NCBI GenBank assembly: GCA_012295275.1
Contig: CM022665.1
Location: 42,458,652 to 42,522,651 of the forward strand
From: Chrysomallon squamiferum
Taxonomy: Eukaryota > Mollusca > Gastropoda > Neomphalida > Peltospiridae
Direction of reading: 5' to 3'
DNA: 64,000 nucleotides
Both the position numbers and the translations under genes were made by a program. The notes beneath the pieces were generated by a model, which had not been told where the DNA came from, searched no databases, and was given only the letters and a program-made list of their open reading frames with translations. Of this stretch, positions 12,801 through 25,787 are shown piece after piece (the stretch's first letter is position 1; each line of letters opens with the position of its first letter).

Positions 12801-14776
12801 TACCAATAATCTAAAAAATGAAGCTCCTAATCAAACTAGAAATTTATTGGGAAACACATCAGATGTAGGGATACAGCTAAAATTTTACCTTTGCTATTTC
12901 AACATCTAAACAACTCAAAAGAAGACGACAAGTCTAGGCATAAAGTTTGGGAGAAAGAAAAAAATGCTTATTTTAAAGCAGCAACTCATTTTTCACTTAA
13001 ATGAAACTACATTTATCAAAAGCATGTTTTGAATTTCTGTACATTCCTTTTTAAGCAAATTCAAGCAGAGGTTAAATTGAAATAGTAAAATAAATATTTA
13101 AAATGTTTGGTGATTCCAAAACCACGTAAACATATTTAAAGACAGGCCAATTCAAAAACAAAAAAAAATTAAAAATTAAAAAATGCACTAAAAATTAAAA
13201 ATAAGAAGTATTCTAACTTTTAGTCCCAAATAGTGCATTATATACTTATACAGTGAAAATCCAATTTTAACTAACTAAAATCATAAAAAATAAAAACTAT
13301 ATCGCTTATATGTTAATCCCAGTAATTTACATATTGAAAAACATTTATAATTTAACAAAAAGTAAAATAAATAAATAAGGGTAAAAAGTATACAACATTG
13401 AAAACTAAAATATATTTCACATTATATTAAAAACGAAATAATCGTTATTTATGTTTTTAAAATGGACCACTTAATAGAAAAAAGAAGGTCAATAAATACC
13501 GGTGGAAAAAAGTATACAATACTGAGAACCGAAATATATTTCACATTTTATTAAAAAATTAATTAATCCCAAAACCATGTTATAAAATGGACCAATTTCA
13601 AGAATATAAAAACTGGGAAATACAAACAGAAGCAAAATTTTCTTACTGACTTTGTTTGACTGTGCAAGATTACCAGGCAACGTGATAGGTTTCATAGATC
13701 TGCAAGTAAACAAAAATTTTAAAATTTTAAATTATAATAAAGAAAACTAAAAACACAACTTTTATATATTTCTAATTATGATAAACAAAAATTAAAATAT
13801 TTGAAATTATAATGAGCAAAAAAGAAAAATGGAAAAGAAAAAAGAAAAAAAAAGTAAAATACATCCCAAATATTTGAATACAGGACAAACAAGTAGTAAA
13901 ACAAATCCTAAAATATTATTATAAAAAAAAATTACATTTGAAATAATAATAAATAAAAATTTATACTTTTTAATCATTATGAATAAAATCTGAAAAATCT
14001 GAATGAAGTATGAATTAAAAATATAATTTTCTTTTTTATCAAAATTTAAAACAGTTTATGAAAAACAATATTAGAGTAGCATTTCACATTGTGAAAAAAA
14101 TCTTTTTATCATTTAAAATAAAATCATTTACAACACATTATTTGTATGTGCTCTCACAGAGGGATTGGATTTTGAATCATTATTTCAACTGGTCTCTGTA
14201 TCAGAATCTCTGTTACTCTGTATTAATCTATATTATTTATATGTTACCATACAAACATATCATATGTTAATAAATATACAACAAAAACAAAACAAGGTAA
14301 AATTACCTTTTTAACAGGATTGGATTTTGAGTCATTATGATTTCCATTGGCCTGTATATGAGAATCATGTATCAGTAGCATGTTCACCAGCAGATGTGTG
14401 TTAATAGATATGTAACAAATGGAAAATGAACTAGAATTACCTTTTAACAGCATTGGATTTTGAGTCATTGTGATTTCCATTCGTCTCTTTATCAGAATCA
14501 GACAAGCTGGACTCAGAGGTGACACTTGGTCGACGATATCGTTTTATTGGAACTGTTCCTGTGGCATTAACAGGGGTTCGCGATTTTGATCTTGATCTGA
14601 AAGCACCAAAAAAAAACTGTCTTGTAAAGAAAATTTTGTTTATAACAGAATACAAAACATTTCAAAAACAATAAAAAAAATATAAGATTCTAAGTTTACA
14701 CCCTTTTTTTTTTTGATTAACTGAAAAACATTAAATGTTCAGATCATATATATATATATATATAAAATAAACATAA

Positions 14777-14830
<54 letters not shown>

Positions 14831-17800
14831 ATTCATATTTCTGGGGATGTTTTGCTCGATTATTTTTTTGTGATGATCAAAAATTGTATTTAAAAAAATG
14901 TTATTAGTGAAAAATTATTAGTATTTTTCAGTCATGACTGATATAAATTTAAACCCTTTTCTACAGTTCTGAATAAAAAATAAAAATAAAAATAACAAAA
15001 GCTTTTACTAATATGTCAGCATTAAAGCTTATTTTAATCAATTTTAATAATAAATATAATTACTTTAAAGCAAAAAATTAAAGGATCCCAATTGCTTTAG
15101 TGGGTATCCTAAGAAAAACTCTATGCAACAAATGTCTGACATCCAACATCAAATAACAACAAAATTATCAATATGCTGAAGTTGTGATAAAGTTAAAAAG
15201 AAAACTGTGTCTACCTGCTTGATCGAGACCTCGAGCTTGAGCTAGAAAAAGAACTAGATCGTGAACTGTTTGAGCGCGAGTGAGACTTAGATTTTAGAGA
15301 TGACCTTGAACTAGCTTTCGATCCAGAACGAGATCGTGACCTCCTCCGTAAAGAGCGGGACCTCGACCGTGATTTCGTATACCTCCTGTACTGGTTCCTT
15401 CTGTCATAGTTTGACCGTCTCCTAGGAGACCGAGACCGTGAGAACCTGCTGTAGTCTCGCCGGTACCGACACTGATAGCCACGTGATCGGGATCGCGACC
15501 TCGTTCGTGATCGCAGTGAGCGGCGACTTGAGCGATCACTTCGGTATCTCGATGACGGAGAGCGAACTCGATCGTGATCGGACCTGCGACTACTGCTACT
15601 GCTGTGTTTCCTCGACCGTGGACTCCTGTAAGAGAGATGTTTTAAAAGTCCCAGTTAGTATGTGAAGAAGAGAATTAAACCGTCTGTCTGTCTGTCTGAA
15701 ATCTTTCTCACTGCTTTCTCGTCTCAGAAAAGAGAATGATTTCAAGAGATGTTTTTTTTTTTCCCCATTTGGGTGCAGACAGATCCAACATACTTACCAT
15801 CAACTGGAAAATATTATAAGGCCAGAATTAATTTTTATTTGAATTTGTCAAAAACAACAACATTCATACATGTATATGTACAAAAATACATACAAATATA
15901 TGTATATAAATATATACATGTATGATGTATGTGTATATGAACCTTTAATAAACATATCCATATTATATACATTTATTAATGTTCATTCCTATTCCAGTGA
16001 CTATCAAGGACATGTTTGTGTATGGCTTTCTGAAGATGTATAAAAGATATTTTGTTGTTAGCAACCCATGCAATAATGGATTTATCCTCTAAAAAACAAA
16101 TCATTATATAAATACCCATATCACTGTGTGAAAATGTCATTAAGATATGTCTACACTTTTTAATTCTCAAATGCAGGAGTAACAATCATTCCAGGAGGCA
16201 GACAAACCTCATTTTCCAGTCAGTTTCTAGATTTTGTGATGACTGGTTTGTAAACCAGAATTTCTCACAATCTGAGTGTGAGACTGGTACCTTTCACCCA
16301 CTTATCCTCTGAACACTCAAAAAAAAAACCCCAGATTGTCCATGAACTGAGTAAATGTATATTAAATATCTTACATCAAAACAGTTCTTCACAAATACCT
16401 ACCTTCAACCAAGAAAACTCCACAAAGAAAAGGAGGAAAAAAAAAAAAAAATTTACACAATCGTTTAACTGTAGAATATGTTTAACTCCAAGTCTATTTT
16501 TTTTCTCTTTTTTTTGTTTTGTTTTCAAGCCAAGCCTAGGCAAGGTCAACAACGTACAGGCAGTTCTAAAAAAACCTTTTTTTTGTTTTGTTTTGTCTTG
16601 TGTATTATAAAATAACACAGGACCCCCTAGAAAAGCACAAAATGTAAACACCGACCATGAGCGTCTTTTCGAGCGAGATTGTTCGGACTGAGGTCCGCTT
16701 TCTGATGGCAGTGAAGGCCCATGAACCAAGAGAGTTTCTTCGTTGTCGGATTCTTTGCCAAAACTCGTGATAAACAACTTTTTGCCGATGTTGGCCGGCG
16801 CAGGTGATGGGGATCTGGAGCATGAAGATGATGAGTCTCTGGAGAAAATAAAATATATAAAAAAAAAAAATGAATTAATGTAAAATAAGACACGTTTTGA
16901 CAGACAATACTTCAATCACGTTTAATTCCTAATGTTAAGATTTTTTCATTCATCTGTTTCACCCATTTCTAAATATTTCTAACTGATATGAGATCTAATT
17001 TTCATCTGATAACATGTTTATTTAATTCCTTAGAAACAAACTTAGAATTTGAAATAATAATGGAATATGTTTCTGAGTATCATGAAAATAATCTTTTAAA
17101 TTGTTATTATAAATAAACAAAAAGAAAACAAAATTCTAAAATACAACACTTACTTTTTATAAGGTTCATATTTAGGACTGTCTCTGGCTGCATAACTGAA
17201 ACAAGAAATTTTTTTTAGTTTTATTACAAATTATTATTCATTAATGTGCATAGATGTCATTAATTATTGTTAATGACTGAAAATTAGCTACAAATTAAAG
17301 AAACAATTTTTTTATTCATTTTGTTTTCCAAATCCTTAAATTTTAAATCAGCATTTTCTCTCTTTAGAAAATGATTTTGTTAAAATTAATATCCAAATTG
17401 CTAATGATAAATGCCTTTAATACATCTACATTTCTAAAAATGAAATACCATTTATATTATTATGAATTAATGCAATCCCCCCCCCAAAAAAAATATATAT
17501 ATATATATTCTTGTATTCCAGAATATTGTATTAGTAGTTAATATTAACTAAAATGAATGGATAGGTAAATGAAAAATCTTTCAGTCTTCATATTACTGGA
17601 ATAAAACATTACACTGAAAGAAAACCAGTGAGAAAAAGGAAGTTTACTGATAAATGAAAATATTAATTTATTTCATCCAAAAGTCAGATGGCATTTTTCT
17701 AGTAATCAAAATATCTTAAAATCTTAAAAAAGACATCAGGAAAATTATTCTATACGACAGTGATCAAATTTAAACTTTAAAAAACCCAGATAATATTAGA

Positions 17801-20800
17801 TTTAATAAATAAAATAAAAATTACACTCTATTTACACACTATTTATTTGGTTGAAATTAAAATTTTGTAAAGGTTATTTGTTTTCTTAATAAATCATTTT
17901 TTAGATATTTATAAAAATAATATTTAAATAAATAAAATGTTATATTTTAAATGTTACTCATAAATTCAACAAACAAATGGGTATGGATTTATAAAAATAA
18001 TATCTTTAAATAAATGAAATTATAAAACATACTCTTTTTATCAGAGACATAATATTTAAAAATGTATTTAATATATTAACAAAGAAAGATATAAATTTAA
18101 TAAATAAAATATTAAAATAAACAAAAATAAAAGGTTTACCTTGGAGGACTGATCTTCCGTCCAGCTAATCGTTTTTCTTTAAATGCACGTCTTTCTCTCC
18201 TTGACTTCCGACCCTGAAATAACAACAATAAACATTTTGATTATTCTAGATATTAGTAAGAAAAACATCATATAAATTACACACATTTCAAACATTTCTC
18301 TGTCATCATTTTGTTTTCTTTTTCAAGCAATCAGTTTAGCTAAATTAGAAGTACAACAATAACATAACAAACTTGTGAAGTTGCATGGATGCAAAGAAAG
18401 TCAAGTTTTCTTCTTCTTCTACATTTTTATTTTTGTATTTTTTTTTTTTTTTGTGGTGTTATTTTGTTCACAGAAATTTAAAATATAATATCTGAGACAA
18501 TGTTTAACTGTACAACTGAGAAACTTAAAATTTTGAATAAGGTCAATTTAAATCAGGGGTTGGCAAACTTTAGACCATTGACCCATTCATGGAATTCTCA
18601 ATCACTACACAAATTAATACATGTTGAGGATCCCTTATCTGAAAATCTAAAATCCAAACAGGTCTGAAATCTGAAACATTTTCTAAGCAGCAGAAATAGC
18701 GATATAATCTAACATTTTTCAGATTGATTTGCAAATGCAAATTTTATTTGATAATCAAATTATTGAAAATATTAACAAAATAAAAGATCATATTAATCAC
18801 AGGTTTCTTATACTGGTACAACAGCTATCAAACCCAGTATTTACCGACTTCCTTCTGACCCCTTAGATATTATCAACCCATTGCAGTTCCATCAACCCAT
18901 CAGGAATCAACCCCTAGGAGTCAATACTGACCACTTTCTCAGTTCTTTGATATAAATAAACTTACAGCAAACTGGGCTTTTTCTTCTTCTATGATTTTAG
19001 CTTGTCTTAGAGCTTCTAATTCTTCTTTGTCTTTTGATAGTAACCTAAACAAAATAGAATTTTTTGTTTATGTCAAATGATTTAGTAAAACTCGTCACAA
19101 ACAATACATAAGCAAGAAAAATGGTGATTGAAAAAAGCAAGTAATGATCACGAAAAGTTTTACCTTTCTCTTCATGATGTGAATAAGTTCTACAGCTAAG
19201 AATTGTTAATACTAAAATATGTTGAGTTGTTGGTTGATGTATATGCTATTTGTTTTCATTACAATTTGGTAATATTATATACATTTATATTAATTATCAT
19301 TATGATTATGATTATGATTATGATTATTATTATAGTTTAAATTACCTAACAAAGTCATCCTGTTTCATTCCATATATTTCAGCACACTGGTTAATTGCCA
19401 CGATTTGATCTGGTGTCAGCTCATCAACGTTCAGGGTTATATCTACAAACAAACAAAAACAGGATTGAAAACAGAGCAAAACTATGTCTATAATGGAATA
19501 GTTAGGAGTAAATAACTGCAAAACATTGTTTGCTGTTTTAACCCTTTCAGCATTTAATTTTGGTGCAACACAAAGACCAGCCCAAGATATTCTGTGGAAA
19601 ATTTAACTTAAACTAGTGTGTTATGTCAAGATATCTTGCTAATGGCACCAAATGGGTTTATGAACCAGTAATATTAGGGATAAATCTGTAAAACTTTTAT
19701 TATATAATATTGCAAACAGGTTTTTTTTGTGTATTTCTAAACTTTTTCCCTTTAAATTACTGACACAAGTCAACATTCACATAAATGCACACACACAGAG
19801 AAACTTTTAAAACAGCTGCTTTACTTTTCAAACAACAAGAGTTAGCTCCCTTTACTAACACAACACATTACACTTTTTGAAATATTATTTGTCAAAATAA
19901 TTAACAACCATTTTCAAAATACCCATCAACAACTAAAAATCAGAGTTTATAAAATAAATAATTTTGTTTATTAACATTGAATAAACAATGTGTGGAGATG
20001 TTAGGAAAGTATATTTATTCACAGATATTTCTCAACTTCGTGGACTTGCAACAAACTGTACAAATGTATAATTTCCAAAATTTCTCAAATACCTAAATCA
20101 GCGGCTTCAATGTCAGTGTCTGTGCTGTCGTCACTCTCTTCCTCCTCCTCCTCTGCAGCTGGTGTGCTGTCTTCATACGTGTACCCAATAGCAGCTTTCT
20201 TCCCTGCCAATCTACAAAAACAATAATAAAATAAATTTAAATTAAATACTGAACATTTCTATGTGTGTACCTTACAGGACACTTTTTCCAAACCAATACT
20301 GTAGTATAGAAAAAGATTCTTTTTAAAATCTGATACAGAATATTTTCATATGTGTACTAATAGCAGCTTTCTTCCCAACCAATCTATAAATAATGTAAAA
20401 ATAATAATAATAAAAAAAATAAAAATTAATTAAATATTGAACATTTTCATATGTGTACTCAATAGCAGTCTATAAATAATGTAAAAACAAGAGCTTTCTT
20501 CCCAACCAAATTAAAAATTGTGTTAAAAAAAAAAAAAATTTTTTTAAAAATTTATTTAACATTTTTATGTATGTACTCAATAGCAATTTTCATTCCAACC
20601 TATCTGCAGTGTAAATGTGTTTTTTAATTAAATATTGAATATTTTCATATATTTTCTAAATAGCACCCAACAGCATCTTCCTGCAGTGCAAATAAATTTT
20701 TTTTTTTTTTTAAATTACAGTTATTATCACTAACCTAAATAACAGCATAAGCCTAAACATTACAAAAATTTTAAAATTAGACTAAACCTATTAACTATTA

Positions 20801-23800
20801 TAGCAGAATTCTAAATTTAAAAAATAAATAAATAAATAAAACAATTATCAGCCAAAACAAATAAAAAACAGCATAAGCCTAAACATTTAAAAAATTATAG
20901 CATAATTATAAATATTTTTCTAAAATTACAAATCTAAACATTAAAGTATAAATATTTTAAAATTATAGCATGTAAGTCTAAACATTTAAAAAATGAAAGG
21001 ACAAATTTTAAAATTATATAAAAAGAATTACAAAAATTATCACCAACAAGTAAATAACAGCATAAACCTAAAAATTTAAAAACTTGTGATTTTTATAAAG
21101 GTTTATATTTTATTCCACAACGTATGTCTAAACATTTAAAAAGAACTATAAAATATTCGTTTTAGATGCAAACTCACTTTTTCTTTTCTTCTTCAATTGT
21201 TCTGTCTGGTGGGCCAAACTGTTCGTCAATGTAAATCTGGTGCAAAGCCTGTTCCTCTGTCACTGAAATAAAGCAGAGGAAAAAATTAGAAAATACATTC
21301 ATACTTAGGTACTAGACTCCTAGTAAAATAAAAAATATATTTTACAAAATCTTTTCAAATAAAGCTAAATCAAATTCAACAAACTGGGAAGAACAAAATG
21401 GGAAACAAAGGTTCTAAAATTAATGCTATACAGTAAACTGATCCAAAATTACATTAATTGTATATGCAAGTAATATAAAATAAATAACACTCTCTTAACA
21501 AGTGAAATTTTTTCTAGAATGGTAATGGGTCAACAATACACCAAGGCAGTAAATCTGAATATAATTTTCACACTTAAGACAGCAGATGTACAACAACAAA
21601 CAAAATACAAAAATATCACCATGTGTGTGACAGTTTTTTTCTAAATTCGCATAAGTAATATTCACATAATTTAACATTCATCAAAGGCCCAATGAACAAC
21701 ATGAAACAAAATAAAAAGAAATAAACAGCAGAAGAAGAAGAAAACATTTAAGAGTTGCCTACAGCCTGCAGCTTCATTTTCAACCAGTGTGCGATACCGT
21801 TCATAGTTCAGATGTCTCTCTTCTTCTTCATCCACTTTAATCCTGAAATATTTTAATACACATACTAATAAACAAATTTTAATCTATATTTAAAAATGCC
21901 ATTACTAGATCTCATATACGGTTTGCAATTTTTGCCCTTCTGACCAACAAATTTTCTTTTAATTAAAATTTGTTTTAAAAAAACCATTGTTTCCTTGTAA
22001 ATAAAAATATTAAACTGTAATATTAATATTGTACTCTTTATGATATATGTTTAACCTGCAATTCATTTTTAAATATGTTTTTTTTTTTACATTTAATGTG
22101 ATAAAAAAATGTGACTAGTATATATGTCAATATGTATGTGTGTGTGTGTTATTAAAATAGACTCATAGAGACTAATTACATGGAAGAAATATATTATGGC
22201 CAAACCTACAAGATTATTATTTTTTTGAAACATCTGCAAAAACAAACACTTTAATCTGTACCTTATAATAGAGACTAGGCATAGAAATACAATAAATGCT
22301 GTACAAAAATAATGCACAGAATAAATTTCAAAAACTAATTAAAATAATTTCAAAGAAGATTTTTTACTTTTAGTTTCTACTCCATTAACTGTATATTAAC
22401 AGAAATCTAGTTATTCAAGTTTTTTTGGTAATTTAAGAAATTAAAAGTTTTAAAAATGATAAAATGATAAAATGTTTATCAACACTTACGGTGGCTCTTT
22501 CTTTGGATCATAATCAGGGATAAAATCCAGGTGGGCTCGAACATCAAAACGGTCAATTAAGTTGTCATTGTTACCTTGCCATGGCATCCTGTTTAATTAA
22601 CATAGCAAATTAAAAAAATTATACTAATAATGATAATTTACAACTAATAATGTATATAATTTCGAAACATTAAATTTAGAAGTTCGGAAATATATTTTTG
22701 AATTGGTTCATTTTAAAAAAATGCTATTCAAGATTACAGTAAATTAAATAATCTATTTTAAATCCTTAAAGTTAAAATAACCATAAACATTTTTCCTTCA
22801 GTGTCTTATTCATTAATCTTGAAAGTGTAATAATAAAATTTGGGAAAAGAAATTAATTACACTGTATTTTTCTCCAGTTGAAAACGAATATATTACAGAT
22901 TAAAAATAAAACGTAATACTGAAAATAAACAGTATTCACAAACATTAGTTTTGTAAAAAAGATTTAAACAAAATGAAAACTCACATGCTTTGTGGACTCT
23001 CAGCAGCCATAGCAATGGCAGGATCCAAATTAATCTTGTAGGGTCGGCCATAGACTCTCAAGAACTGAGTGGGGTCCAATTTCTATAGTGAAAACAAACA
23101 TAACTTTAAAATCCTTGGAATACTCTTCCGATTAATATATTTATTTCATGTAATTAGTCTCAATTTAAAAAAATATACATTTATTTATTTATTTCAAATA
23201 ATATATTTAAGATATTTAATCATTATCTGGTAACCAAAACGTGTTGGTCTGTGTGTTTGTGTGTGTATTATTTAGTAACATATTTCAACAGTTTATTAAG
23301 TGTCATACTGTTTTACTATAATCATTTTTAAAACAAAATTACAAAGTTAACTAGAATGAAATTATTAATGAGTGTTTCACAAAACAAAAATATTTTTATA
23401 TTATAGTCATTATTATAATTATTAAAATTACCAAAACAGGAAATTAACCTTTAAAAACAAAATAAAAAAGAAATTAAACCTTCAGCTCGAAACTGTTTAC
23501 ATTAAAGACATCTTTCTGCTAATTAAGAACAATATTCCAAAGCCACTGTGGAACAGTGACAGGCTCTTTTTTCCTTCATATTATTTTACAAAATAACTTT
23601 ATATTCAACATCTAATAATTATTTCACAAACATTTTAACATGTCATTAAAAATAATAAAAAAAAAGATCGATATAAGCTAAAATAAAATAATTGCATGTA
23701 ATTTATTGAAATAATAGATATTTAAAATTCTAATGCTTACAGTTTTTTCATAGAATTCACGTCTTCTCTCTGCACGTTTTTTGAAATCTACCATCAACCC

Positions 23801-23839
23801 ACGAATTTTCTTTTCCTGTTTTCTTGCTTCATGCCACAT
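9890..23839 (-). CDS. CLASRP: CLASRP: CLK4-associating SR-rich splicing regulator
   Basis: Eighteen coding exons join in frame to 684 residues plus stop (human CLASRP is about 674). Exons, 5' to 3': 23741-23839, 22985-23082, 22490-22588, 21763-21842, 21178-21262, 20093-20211, 19346-19442, 18966-19044, 18140-18213, 17154-17195, 16656-16838, 15215-15625, 14441-14596, 13651-13699, 11704-11764, 11310-11368, 10516-10709, 9890-9959. The protein starts MWHEARKQEKKIRG as in the human protein, then carries the conserved N-terminal region, the FITSFG motif, an Arg/Ser-rich domain, the LTPQERLKRRMQ segment and a short RS tail. Family role: a nuclear protein that binds the kinase CLK4 and modulates SR-protein-dependent alternative splicing. 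The start is the ATG that begins the conserved N-terminus. The weakest border is the end of exon 14 (AAA|GTCAGT), chosen to keep the conserved frame. Confidence 0.93.
10769..10985. repeat. 29-bp minisatellite in CLASRP intron 16
   Basis: About seven copies of a unit with accaaactatttcatact and ttaatttatt repeat with exact 29-bp steps (for example 10814 to 10843). On the minus strand the array ends about 60 bp before the exon 17 acceptor. The ttattaccaaa core also occurs in the array beyond the CLASRP stop codon. Confidence 0.9.
14307..14351 (-). other. Exon-like duplicate of the CLASRP exon 13 end
   Basis: This 45-bp segment copies the last part of exon 13 (14441-14485). It has its own acceptor (tatacag) and donor (AAG|gtaatt). 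It would enter and leave in phase 2, so inclusion adds 15 residues without breaking the frame, but it is read in a different frame from the parent copy. A third, more decayed copy lies at 14158-14195; its 38 bp would break the frame. Whether the 45-bp copy is spliced in is unknown. Confidence 0.4.
14780..14827. repeat. (GA)n microsatellite
   Basis: Uninterrupted GA repeat inside CLASRP intron 12. Confidence 0.95.
15215..15625 (-). other. CLASRP: CLASRP RS-domain exon
   Basis: The largest coding exon here (411 bp) encodes roughly residues 352-488, almost entirely Ser-Arg, Arg-Ser and Ser-rich runs with a Tyr/Arg-rich middle. RS domains are phosphorylated by CLK and SRPK kinases and mediate spliceosomal contacts. 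Its GC and CpG content is visibly above that of the flanking introns, because of Arg codons of the CGN type. Confidence 0.9.
18554..18916. mobile_element. Possible relic of a hAT-type non-autonomous element
   Basis: The segment opens with CAGGGGTTGGCAAACTTT, which resembles hAT-superfamily termini known from animals. It closes with CAACCCCTA, giving a short imperfect terminal inverted repeat. No convincing 8-bp target-site duplication is visible. It sits inside CLASRP intron 8. Confidence 0.25.
19346..23839 (-). other. CLASRP: CLASRP conserved N-terminal domain (alternative-splicing-regulator / DRY_EERY type)
   Basis: Exons 1-7 encode residues 1-225. Blocks recognised from the human protein include PWQGNN followed by IDRFDVRAHLDFIPDY, NYERYR, EEQALHQIYIDE, and IGYTYEDS leading into a Glu/Asp/Ser-rich acidic stretch. 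Family knowledge: this region is shared with the SWAP family of splicing regulators. All exon phases agree with the reading (0, 2, 2, 1, 2, 1, 2). Confidence 0.85.
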
Positions 23840-24008
23840 GATTGATGTTTTTGTATTCCACTTATTTTATGACATGTTATCTGAAATAATCAATATTAAA
23901 GTTTTTCACAAAAGACATTTATTCATTCATATGTTTCTTTTAAATTATAAATTATCTATGTTATAGAAAATAAATACAAGATAAGTAAACATATATATAC
24001 ATACAAAT

Positions 24009-24055
<47 letters not shown>

Positions 24056-25772
24056 GCTTTTAACAATATGAATATGCATTTCAAAAAAAAGAAAATCAAT
24101 AATAAAATAAAAATAAGACAATATGAATTTCAACTTTGCCTCGTTACCATTTAATATGATGTTTTATTGTTTTGAAACTATTGTTAATCTCATAGTTATT
24201 TCTTTTTTAAATGAAGTCATACAATAATGATACAGTAAACATGATAATGTACAATAAAGATTAATAAAGTTATAAAAATATGTTAAATAATTTAATAAAT
24301 ATATATTTAAAATATATAACAAATCTGGTTTGTTTGTCTGTATTTACCTTAATAAACTTCCTCTAAACTCAGATATGCATATGTATGTAGTTCTAACCTA
24401 GATCTTAGATGTGACCCGATGACAATATGATGAATATCATGACATGCGAGTTTGAGTGTGAAGACGCCATTCACGATTTATTAATTTGTCATTTATTCCT
24501 AGATATGTAGATATTTTCTTATTTATATTTCACATAATTATTATCACCAACAAGTCATCAATTTCTGCAAATAACTTGTAATGAATCCTTACTCTATAAC
24601 CAAAAGAATCCCAATAAACTTAGCTAACAACACCGACAAGACGCCATTAATGTTGGACGTTGACTAAATGTACGAAAGTCGTAAATAATATTTCATTATT
24701 TCAATTTATTTTATTACTATGATTACTTATTTTATCTTTCTTTCTTTCTTCTTTAAATAAAAAATAAAAACAAAACAAAACAAAAACAGTTTCATGTTAT
24801 TATCTCTGCTATGTACTGAATTCAGTTAATATAGATTAAATATTTTAAGGATAGTTTACAGTTTATTTTTATTCTAATAATCTGCTGCTTGACTTTAAAA
24901 AACAAAATGTACACAAAAACATCTCGGTCGTATTAAACTTATGATTATTAAATGATATAGATAGCAAATAAAAATAAATACAAACCAAGAAATGTAGATT
25001 TTAATGGGTTTTTTTATTTTTCATATTGTAGTTACTGGTTGTTGTTTTTTTTCAACATAAATTTGCTGTAAGAGATAAATATATAGGCGTCGTCTGTTGA
25101 ACGTGGGATTATCCATATGAAATACATTCATTCTAAAATACATAGACACACACTAAACAAGAAATAAAGTAAAATATCTGTATTAAATTTATGTTCCACA
25201 CAAAACCACAAAACTTTAGATTCTAGCGGAGGGCGAGTTTCCAGTTAAAATACGGCTTTCGTTCAATTAGTCATTGATTGCGCCACCTGGTAACTCTTGC
25301 GCACAGTAGTATTTTATTTTTTATTTTTGGTTGTTCACGTGGGGAAAGTGATAACAAAAGTATTCGTATTGAGATTATTCTTTTATTTTTATTTTTTTCC
25401 CCCGCATATAAAATATTAGATGTTACATATAAATATTTTATTATTGTTATTATTATTTTATTTACTTTTTTTTTTAATATATATATATATATATTTTTTT
25501 TTTGAGTAAAATAAAAAACAAATTTATAATTATATCCCATGATCAAGTCGCATCGGCGGTAAATTCGTTTTGGTTTTCCATTTGGACTTTCATGTTGTAA
25601 ATTTCTCCAAATTGGTACCGGGGTAGACAGATTAATGGTTTTTCTTCTTTGTTTTTATTGTTACGTGTAGAAGGCCAATAATATTTTATTTTATTGCCAT
25701 GAAAATCTATTTTTAATATTTTATAAAATTTATAAATAACTTTCCTCTTAATTTTTTTTTTTTTTTTTTTTA
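23840..25772. promoter_or_regulatory. Shared 5' region between two head-to-head genes
   Basis: CLASRP starts leftwards at 23839 and the 284-residue reading frame starts rightwards at 25788, so both promoters and 5' UTRs should lie in these 1.9 kb. CpG-bearing patches at about 24405-24480, 24635-24685, 25225-25300 and 25540-25570 stand out from the A/T background and are the best candidates for transcription starts. Candidate 5' UTR donors for the right-hand gene are CACCTG|GTAACT near 25290 and GGCG|GTAAAT near 25560. Confidence 0.45.
24011..24052. repeat. (TA)n microsatellite
   Basis: Uninterrupted AT repeat upstream of the CLASRP start codon. Confidence 0.95.
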
Positions 25773-25787
25773 TAGGCTACTTGTAAA

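Noticed and set aside
16376-16915. 179-codon minus frame taken as one exon
   Set aside because: Only 16656-16838 is the CLASRP exon; the rest reads through introns with Phe-rich low-complexity sequence.
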